Below are positions 1 through 4,583 of a DNA stretch of 5,638 nucleotides, piece after piece. The stretch lies in contig JACQZL010000261.1 of the NCBI GenBank assembly GCA_016213865.1, positions 1 through 5,638 of the forward strand, read 5' to 3'. The notes under the pieces were generated by a model. That model made no database searches. It was not told the DNA's origin and saw only the letters and a list, made by a program, of their open reading frames with translations. Numbering within the stretch: position 1 is the first letter of the stretch; each line of letters starts with the position of its first letter. This DNA comes from Candidatus Rifleibacteriota bacterium (GTDB lineage: Bacteria; UBP17; UBA6191; JACPRK01). The position numbers and the translations under genes are program-made.

Positions 1-491
1 ATCCGCCCGTAGCAGATCATGTCGAAAGCCGCGAGCGTCTCGTCCAGTTCCTTCCTGGCTGCGTAGTCGTCCGAGGACGAGTTGTCTCCGTCCGAGAAGA
101 AGAAGAGGTACTTGTCGTACTGCTGGAAGCCATCGAGCAACTGGCGCGCGCGACCCAGGCCCGCCGAGATGTGGGTGCCGCCCTTCGACTCGATCGAGAA
201 GAAATCGTCGCGGCTGACGACCTCGGCCTCGTCCTGGAAAACGACGAACTTGCGCGCGTTGGTCGAGTACTTGCGGTCCAGGTAGTACCAGAGGATGAAG
301 ATGAACTTGCGGATCAACGCGATGTTGTGTCCCGAGACCGAGCCGGAGATGTCGAGGAGGTAGACCTCGAGGGCGCGGTTGGTCCGCTCGGTGTCGGGGA
401 CCTCCACCGCGTACCAGCCGTCCTGGCGCAGGTCGACGTCGTAGTCGAGCTTGCCCCGCTCGCGGATGGAGCGCTGCAGGGACTCCATCAT
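1..491 (-). CDS. yhbH: DUF444 / YhbH-YeaH family, C-terminal von Willebrand A part (partial, downstream of an in-frame stop)
   Basis: This is the C-terminal part of a DUF444 protein, the usual partner of the PrkA kinase in stress and sporulation operons; its biochemical role is not settled. The visible 163 residues run off the left edge. They hold a von Willebrand A fold with a complete metal-ion site: D-I-S-G-S at residues 47-51 (DxSxS), T106 in GGTHIS, and D134 in FFSDGDN. The order, ISGS followed by DDFFS, GGT and SDGDN, is the family signature. The first possible start is an ATG-ATG pair at 486-491, only six bases after the TAG that ends the preceding frame. No convincing Shine-Dalgarno sequence precedes it (GCGGACC). 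It is in the same reading frame as the piece upstream, so together they look like one gene split by a nonsense codon. The family assignment is firm. Whether this half is translated on its own is unknown. Confidence 0.8.
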   Translation of the reverse strand, partial: MMESLQRSIRERGKLDYDVDLRQDGWYAVEVPDTERTNRALEVYLLDISGSVSGHNIALIRKFIFILWYYLDRKYSTNARKFVVFQDEAEVVSRDDFFSIESKGGTHISAGLGRARQLLDGFQQYDKYLFFFSDGDNSSSDDYAARKELDETLAAFDMICYGR

Positions 492-497
492 GGTCCG

Positions 498-500
498 CTA
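498..500 (-). other. In-frame amber codon splitting the DUF444 gene
   Basis: On the minus strand the frame reads L-D-L-TAG-CGG-ACC-ATG-ATG, giving ...GMPADLDL, stop, RTMMESLQRSI. The same frame stays open for 163 codons before and more than 160 codons after the stop, with recognisable family motifs on both sides. From memory of the Bacillus YhbH sequence, the equivalent segment is an uninterrupted G...NIDKKRTM...; the stop falls where a lysine sits, and AAG to TAG is a single change. TAG also ends prkA at 1009-1011, which argues against genome-wide reassignment of the codon. The base after the stop is C. Confidence 0.85.
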
Positions 501-986
501 CAGGTCGAGGTCGGCCGGCATCCCGGGGCGGTCGATCTCCATGAGCTCTTCTTCCTCTTCGTGTTCGACGTCGCCGGCGAGCGGCGAGGAGCCGACAGGG
601 GGGAGGTTCAGGTCCTCGAGCAGTTGCTCCTGGGCCAGCCGGACGAACTCGTCGAAGTCCAGCTCGACCATCTGGGCGTCGGCGTGATCGTCACTGCCCA
701 GCGTCCCGGAGAGGTCGACGACCTGGTCCTGGCCGCCGGCGTCCGGTTGCCCCGAGCCGGGCTTGCCGCGTCCGGCCTGGCCGGCGCCGCCGCCGGAGGC
801 GAGCGACTCCTTACCGGGCTTGCCGTACTTGAGCGTCGGCAGCTCGAGGATGCTGATGTTCGTCTTGACCTTGCCGTCCTTGACCAGCTTCTGCTTCTGG
901 ACGAGGACGTTCAGGTTCTTCTTGAGGCTCTCTCGCAGCTTGCGATCGTGCTCGATCCGAGCCAGCTTTCCGCGGTCGAGGTACAT
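498..986 (-). CDS. yhbH: DUF444 / YhbH-YeaH family, N-terminal part ending at a premature TAG
   Basis: This 162-residue ORF is the N-terminal part of the same DUF444 protein. Residues 9-45 give the typical charged helix followed by a short strand region (ARIEHDRKLRESLKKNL, then ISILELPTLKYG). Residues 60-90 are a Gly-rich linker, common in this family. Residues 108-129 (ELDFDEFVRLAQEQLLEDLNLP) match the conserved 'F...EL.LP' helix before the vWA domain. An acidic run, EHEEEEELMEID, occupies residues 141-152. The protein then stops at TAG (498-500), whereas known full-length relatives of roughly 380-430 residues continue into the metal-binding domain. The start is the ATG at 984-986, 22 bases after the prkA stop and without a visible Shine-Dalgarno motif, so coupling to prkA translation is likely. 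On its own this fragment lacks the vWA domain. It could be a true truncated product, the first half of a readthrough protein, or part of a broken gene. Confidence 0.8.
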   Translation of the reverse strand: MYLDRGKLARIEHDRKLRESLKKNLNVLVQKQKLVKDGKVKTNISILELPTLKYGKPGKESLASGGGAGQAGRGKPGSGQPDAGGQDQVVDLSGTLGSDDHADAQMVELDFDEFVRLAQEQLLEDLNLPPVGSSPLAGDVEHEEEEELMEIDRPGMPADLDL

Positions 987-1008
987 CGGGTTGGGCCGTA
1001 CGAGACGG

Positions 1009-2724
1009 CTAGATGTGATCGCCCAGGACCTTGAACAGCACCTGGGCGCAGTGCTTGCAGTAGCCGTGGTCCCGGATGAGGGTATCGCGCAGGATGCGCT
1101 GGACCTCGCGGCTCTGCTCGTCGATGCGCTTGGTCTTGTTCGACAGGCGCAGGAAGCTCTTCACGTGGTTGAAGACGACCTCGTTGATGACCGCCCCGAG
1201 TTGCTCGTTGCGGTCGTATGACATCCCGGTCAGCTCGTCGAAACGCTCCATCAGGACCGACTCGAAGGCGGCCTTCCCCTTCGGACTGATTTTCTCTTTC
1301 GCCACCAGGAGGTCCTCCACCTCGTTGATGAGCCCCTCTTCCGTCGGAGAGAGCTTCTCGCCCTTCACGTTGCGCACGACCGCATCGAGGTAGTTGCGGT
1401 AGTACTTCTGCCCGTACTCGGAGAACTGCTTGCTGTTCGGGATGAGGTGGTTGATGAAGGTGTCGATCCGCTCGTGGAGGAAGTCTTCCTTGGTCTTCTC
1501 GAACGTCTCCTTGAGTTTCTCGACGTTGAGGTCCTTGTGCGACTTGTGCTCGAACATCTTGAGGATCGCCAGGGAGAGGGTCTCGAGATCGATACACTCG
1601 GTCGCCTGGGTGTAGGCGATGCTGATGACGTCCTGGAAGAACCGGGGCGAGAGGCCGTTCATCCCCTTGGAGTCCTTGCGAGTGCGCACGGCGTACGTCG
1701 CGGCGAAGGTCAGGGTGTCCTCGGCCACGTGCCTCACCTGGTGCTTCAGGTGGTCGGTGCGCTCGATGCACTTGTGCAGGATGCGCTTCTCGTTCTCGAT
1801 GTCCAGGCCGTAGGGGAACTCGATCTTGAAGATGCGCCCGCGGAGCGGTTCCATGATCTCTTCGTTGACGAAGACCTGGTACTCGGGGAAGTTGGTGTGG
1901 CCCAGGACAATCTCGTCGACGTGGACGGTCGGGAAGTTGGCCATGTCGATGCGCTTGCTCTGGATGAGCTCGAGCAGCAGGCCCAGCAACTGGCGGCGGC
2001 TCTTGAAGATCTCGGTCCAATCCAGGATGCCCCGATTGGCCCAGATGATCTTGCCCTCGAAGTCGAAGGACTCGGGGTCGTAGGTCGAGCCGATCTTCTT
2101 GAGCTTCGAGAAGTTGACGTTGCCCAGGAAGTTGGTGATGTCCTCGCGCCTCAGGTCAGTCGGGGTGTGCTTGGCGAGGCCGCACTTGCCGGTCGTGGAG
2201 ACGTGGATCCGCTCCACGGGGACGTCCCTCCAGTTGCCGTGGCGCTTGACTTTCTGCTCGCAGACCGGGCAGGCGATTGCCTCGGGGAACCAGCGGATGT
2301 CATGTTCGTTCTTGAGCTCGTCCCGCTCGACGTGGGGTATCAGATCGAAGGGGTGCTGGTGGAACGGGCATCCCTTCACGGCCCACAACGCGCCCTGGGG
2401 AGTATGGCTGTACAGGTCGAGGTGCTTCTTGATCTTGTCGACCGTGTACGACTTGCCCGCGCCCTGAGGGCCGACGAAGAGCAGCAGCCGGCGCTCCAGG
2501 CTCGTGTTGTGGGCATGGAAGAAGAGCACGATGTTCTTGAGATGCTCCTCCAGGCCGTAGATGCCCTCGAACACGGCCTCCGGCGTGTAGTGATCGAGCA
2601 TGTCCGAAATGTAATGATGCGTATTCCTCCGCAGGCTCGTCTCACGGAAGCTGGCTTCCAGGTACTCGCCCACGGTCCGGGGGGACACCACGGCATCGCC
2701 GTCATGCTTATGGGATTCGGTCAT
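1009..2724 (-). CDS. prkA: PrkA family AAA+ serine protein kinase / ATPase
   Basis: This is a 571-residue member of the PrkA (YeaG) family, cytoplasmic AAA+ proteins linked to stationary-phase, nitrogen-stress and sporulation responses. They were first described as serine kinases; Bacillus PrkA has also been reported to act as an ATP-dependent protease. Walker A is GPQGAGKS at residues 85-92. Family hallmarks follow in order: GCPFHQHPFDLIP (118-130), a CPVC pair (152-155), HTPTD (186-190), WANRGILDWTEIF (228-240, probable Walker B region), VDEIVLGHTN (269-278, probable sensor 1), LRGRIFKIEFPYGL (294-307), MNGLSPRF (355-362) and SEYGQKYY (435-442). A second CxxC is near the end (C556, C559). 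It is somewhat shorter than E. coli YeaG (about 640). The ATG at 2724 was chosen because GGGGAAGGAA lies about ten bases upstream; an in-frame TTG at 2769 would add 15 residues but has no such support. It heads the operon with the DUF444 gene. Function is by family; the kinase or protease substrate cannot be read from sequence. Confidence 0.95.
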   Translation of the reverse strand: MTESHKHDGDAVVSPRTVGEYLEASFRETSLRRNTHHYISDMLDHYTPEAVFEGIYGLEEHLKNIVLFFHAHNTSLERRLLLFVGPQGAGKSYTVDKIKKHLDLYSHTPQGALWAVKGCPFHQHPFDLIPHVERDELKNEHDIRWFPEAIACPVCEQKVKRHGNWRDVPVERIHVSTTGKCGLAKHTPTDLRREDITNFLGNVNFSKLKKIGSTYDPESFDFEGKIIWANRGILDWTEIFKSRRQLLGLLLELIQSKRIDMANFPTVHVDEIVLGHTNFPEYQVFVNEEIMEPLRGRIFKIEFPYGLDIENEKRILHKCIERTDHLKHQVRHVAEDTLTFAATYAVRTRKDSKGMNGLSPRFFQDVISIAYTQATECIDLETLSLAILKMFEHKSHKDLNVEKLKETFEKTKEDFLHERIDTFINHLIPNSKQFSEYGQKYYRNYLDAVVRNVKGEKLSPTEEGLINEVEDLLVAKEKISPKGKAAFESVLMERFDELTGMSYDRNEQLGAVINEVVFNHVKSFLRLSNKTKRIDEQSREVQRILRDTLIRDHGYCKHCAQVLFKVLGDHI

Positions 2725-2733
2725 GGTGGGGGA

Positions 2734-2743
2734 TTCCTTCCCC
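2734..2743 (-). promoter_or_regulatory. Ribosome binding site of prkA
   Basis: On the minus strand GGGGAAGGAA precedes the ATG at 2724. The AAGGA core (2735-2739) is ten bases from the start codon. It is the clearest Shine-Dalgarno sequence at any start in the window, and it decides the ATG over the upstream in-frame TTG at 2769. Confidence 0.65.
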
Positions 2744-2803
2744 TGTTCGAGGTCACGAAAATCGCGCAACGAAGCACTGAATCGCTACAATTTCCCGACG
2801 TTC

Positions 2804-2832
2804 ATATTACCTCTGGCAGCAGCAAACGCCAA
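2804..2832 (-). promoter_or_regulatory. Candidate sigma-70-type promoter for the prkA-DUF444 operon
   Basis: Reading leftward, TTGGCG (2827-2832) is followed after exactly 17 bases by TAATAT (2804-2809). Each hexamer matches four of six consensus positions. It sits in the most AT-rich stretch of the intergenic region, directly beside the left edge of the palindromic element, and would give a leader of roughly 70-75 bases before prkA. No transcription start is known, so this is inference from motif and spacing. Confidence 0.4.
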
Positions 2833-2907
2833 GAGCCCACGGGGGGAGCGTCCCTGAAACGTGGGAAGTCTTGTCACTGCGTCGGGGGCTTCTCCCTGTC
2901 TTGGTGG

Positions 2908-2929
2908 TGGCGGGTCTCCAGACCCGCCA
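2908..2929. repeat. Perfect hairpin 1 of the palindromic element
   Basis: TGGCGGGTCT, a CC centre, then AGACCCGCCA form a stem of ten pairs; in RNA or single-stranded DNA the innermost pairs would open into a small loop. Its right arm overlaps a perfect 14-nt palindrome, CGCCAGTACTGGCG (2925-2938), so the two folds exclude each other. There is no following T-tract, so a classical intrinsic terminator is not supported. Confidence 0.8.
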
Positions 2930-2947
2930 GTACTGGCGCAGCTTCTC

Positions 2948-2967
2948 GGCCGGTCTGGAGACCGGCC
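2948..2967. repeat. Perfect hairpin 2 of the palindromic element
   Basis: GGCCGGTCT, a GG centre, then AGACCGGCC form a stem of nine pairs. Relative to hairpin 1 (read in the opposite orientation) the fourth base pair is swapped, G-C against C-G, with both sides changed. This preserves pairing and suggests selection on the folded form. It lies 19 bases from hairpin 1. Confidence 0.8.
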
Positions 2968-3051
2968 ACCACCGAGTTCCCCACGTCTCAGGGACGTCCC
3001 GCACCCCGGGCGTGCAGCCGGCAGACCCGCCAGCCACGGTATCCTGAGGAC

Positions 3052-3849
3052 GTGCCCGACGGACCCGCTTCGCCCCTCGCCGTGACCTGTCCTCTGTGTG
3101 CTGGCGTCTCCAGTCGCGCCTTTCGCGTGCGGGAGCGCGACTATCTTCGATGCGCTCATTGTCGGCTGCTGTGGGTCCCTGAGGCTCAACATCCATCGCA
3201 GGAGCAGGCCGCGGCGCGATACCGAACGCACCGCAACGAGTCTCTCGACAAGGGTTACCGCCGCTTTCTCGAACCCGCCATCGCCGCCGCCTTGCGGTAC
3301 CTGCCACCCGAAGGCACGGTGCTCGATTTCGGGTGCGGACCTTCGCCCGCGGCGACGCGGATCCTCGCCGAACGCGGCGTTCGCGCCATCCCCTACGATC
3401 CCGTCTTCCCGCACGAGCCCCTTCCCGCCGGGCCCGTGGGCGCCGTCCTGGCCATCGAGGTCTTCGAGCACTTCCGAGAGCCGGGGCGCGACGTTGCGCT
3501 CGCCGCGAGCCTCGTGGCCCCGGGCGGCGTCCTGGTCGTCCAGACCCTCTTCGTCCCGGCCGCGGAGAACCTGGCCTCCTGGTGGTACCTTCGCGATCCG
3601 ACGCACCTCGCGTTCTACTCGGCACGCACGTTCGAGGTTCTGGGCAGCCTGCACGGCCTGGAGCCGCTCGAAAGCGACGGTCACCGGCTGGTCGTGATGA
3701 GGCGTCCAGAAGAAGGAGGCGACGCGACGGGAGGACTCGCCGGTACACTGCACCCAGAACCGCCGGCGGTCCGGCCCCGCGCGGGCGGCCCGGACGAACC
3801 GGCCCGACCTTCCGACCCGAAGCGCCGATCGCGAGTCCCCTCCCCTTGA
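3052..3849 (+). CDS. Class I SAM-dependent methyltransferase with N-terminal four-cysteine ribbon
   Basis: This is a 265-residue cytoplasmic methyltransferase of unknown substrate. C13-P-L-C16 and C34-A-H-C37 form a likely zinc ribbon. The segment RYRTHRNESLDKGYRRFLEP (57-76) precedes SAM motif I, VLDFGCGPSP (90-99). D116 in PYDP is the likely ribose-binding acid, EVFEHF (136-141) follows, then APGGVLVVQT (156-165), and WWYLRDPTHLAFYS (177-190) completes a signature I know from a group of proteobacterial methyltransferases of undefined function. Residues beyond about 218 form a Pro/Arg/Gly-rich tail of 48 residues that looks disordered. The start is uncertain. GTG 3052 has GAGGA only one base upstream; GTG 3082 is two codons before the first cysteine. 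No in-frame start occurs just upstream of 3052. A TATCCT at 3040-3045 could allow a leaderless transcript. The stop overlaps the ybbA start (TTGA), so the gene heads an operon with the ABC transporter. Confidence 0.85.
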   Translation: MPDGPASPLAVTCPLCAGVSSRAFRVRERDYLRCAHCRLLWVPEAQHPSQEQAAARYRTHRNESLDKGYRRFLEPAIAAALRYLPPEGTVLDFGCGPSPAATRILAERGVRAIPYDPVFPHEPLPAGPVGAVLAIEVFEHFREPGRDVALAASLVAPGGVLVVQTLFVPAAENLASWWYLRDPTHLAFYSARTFEVLGSLHGLEPLESDGHRLVVMRRPEEGGDATGGLAGTLHPEPPAVRPRAGGPDEPARPSDPKRRSRVPSP

Positions 3850-4583
3850 TCCGCCTCCACCAGGTCACCCGCCACTTGCCGAGCGGAGCTCGGACCCTCT
3901 CGGTCCTCGACGGCATCGAGCTGACGGTGCCCGCCGGCCAGTTCGCCTGCATCGTCGGGCCCTCGGGCAGCGGCAAGTCGACCCTCCTGGGCCTGGTCGC
4001 CGGCATCGATCGCCCGTCCTCCGGGCAGATCGTGGTCGCGGGCCAGGACTACGAGCGGTTGAGCGAGGACGAGCTGGCCGAGTTCCGAGGCCGCAACATC
4101 GGCATCGTCTTCCAGTCGTTCCACCTGATCCCGACCTTGACGGCACTCGAGAACGTGCTGATCCCGATGGAGCTGCTGGGTCAGTCCTCTCTCCGGGACG
4201 CGGCCCGTGAGGGCGCTCCTCGAGAGGAGAGGAACCAGGGCCACGCCGCCGCCCGGAAGCGCGCGGCCGCGCTGCTCGCGCGCGTGGGGCTGGCCGACCG
4301 AGCGACTCACTACCCCGTCCAGCTCTCGGGTGGCGAGCAGCAACGCGTCGCCCTGGCTCGAGCCTTTGCCAACGCGCCGGCCCTCCTCCTGGCCGACGAA
4401 CCGACCGGGAACCTGGATTCGCGCAACGGCGAGCAGGTCCTGGGTCTTCTCGAGGAGCTGCACCGCGACGCCGGGACGACGCTGCTGGTCGTGACGCACG
4501 AGACCAACCTGGCCCGCCGGGCCGACCGCGTCATCAGGCTCGCCGACGGCCGCGTCGTGGAGGACGGCAGGGCGGCCTCGTGA
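3846..4583 (+). CDS. ybbA: ABC transporter ATP-binding protein, YbbA (LolD/MacB class)
   Basis: This 245-residue nucleotide-binding subunit powers the membrane partner encoded next. Motifs: Walker [10 protein letters not shown] (38-46), Q-loop Q90 within [17 protein letters not shown] (88-104), ABC signature LSGGEQQR (160-167), Walker B LLLADEP (180-186), D-loop GNLD (188-191) and switch histidine H218. The FQSF.LIPTL.ALENV stretch is close to E. coli YbbA as I recall it. About 18-20 extra, highly charged residues (roughly 113-135, rich in Arg, Glu and Ala) lie between the Q-loop region and the helix before the signature; this is an insertion relative to E. coli YbbA. The start is TTG 3846, overlapping the methyltransferase stop by four bases; nearby upstream in-frame ATG or GTG codons are absent and no strong Shine-Dalgarno is visible, so coupling is likely. 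The stop overlaps ybbP by four bases. YbbAP is implicated in handling hydrophobic or lipid molecules at the inner membrane together with TesA in E. coli. Confidence 0.92.
   Translation: MIRLHQVTRHLPSGARTLSVLDGIELTVPAGQFACIVGPSGSGKSTLLGLVAGIDRPSSGQIVVAGQDYERLSEDELAEFRGRNIGIVFQSFHLIPTLTALENVLIPMELLGQSSLRDAAREGAPREERNQGHAAARKRAAALLARVGLADRATHYPVQLSGGEQQRVALARAFANAPALLLADEPTGNLDSRNGEQVLGLLEELHRDAGTTLLVVTHETNLARRADRVIRLADGRVVEDGRAAS

Larger units (their letters stand above)
2836..3010. repeat. Nested palindromic repeat element (REP-doublet or MITE-like) in the divergent intergenic region
   Basis: The element has no ORF I would defend. Its core is a pair of inverted 26-nt units, 2903-2928 and 2948-2973, identical at 24 of 26 positions when one is reverse-complemented. 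Outside them is a second, imperfect inverted pair, 2844-2870 and 2974-3000 (both read GGGA, CGTCCCTGA, ACGTGGG, with small gaps and mismatches). The outer left arm is separated from the core by 32 bases (2871-2902), while the outer right arm abuts it directly, so the layout is asymmetric. A CCCACG...CGTGGG pair (2836-2841 and 2860-2865) lies within the left arm, and GGGACGTCCC (2991-3000) is itself palindromic. The layout resembles REP doublets spread by RAYT transposases, or a small non-autonomous element; copy number elsewhere is unknown. Exact ends are uncertain. Confidence 0.7.

Noticed and set aside
171..1034. Plus-strand 287-codon open frame
   Set aside because: It is the antisense of the DUF444 gene, rich in Val, Leu, Glu and Asp, with no recognisable motif.
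911..2020. Minus-strand open frame of 369 codons overlapping prkA in another frame
   Set aside because: It lies inside prkA, is rich in Arg, Pro, His and Gly with no domain; the PrkA frame has clear motifs across the same bases.
2816..2832. Sigma-54 type promoter upstream of prkA (TTGGC...TTGC-like)
   Set aside because: The TTGGCG and TTGCTGC elements are there, but the spacing between GG and GC does not meet the required ten bases. The 17-bp sigma-70-type arrangement fits better.
2871..2876. TTGTCA as a -35 box for the plus-strand operon
   Set aside because: It matches five of six consensus bases, but no acceptable -10 hexamer occurs 15-19 bases downstream.
2908..2967. Intrinsic terminator pair between the divergent operons
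   Set aside because: The hairpins are strong but neither is followed by a T-run on either strand, and both flanking operons point away from them, so termination is not their obvious task.
2836..3010. CRISPR array
   Set aside because: The repeats are inverted and only two in number, with no regularly spaced direct repeats and no cas genes.
2861..3085. Small 74-codon plus-strand ORF inside the palindromic element
   Set aside because: It is formed by the GC-rich repeat itself, with low-complexity Pro/Gly/Ser sequence and no ribosome binding site.
1447..3849. Very long plus-strand open frame covering the antisense of prkA, the intergenic repeat and the methyltransferase
   Set aside because: Only the part from 3052 shows a protein family. 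The earlier part is the complement of the well-supported prkA and has the Leu/Val/Asp/Glu-rich composition typical of antisense frames in GC-rich DNA.
2785..4006. Minus-strand open frames of 322 and 399 codons across the intergenic region and methyltransferase
   Set aside because: They are Arg/Pro/Gly-rich antisense frames without motifs, opposite two confidently identified genes.
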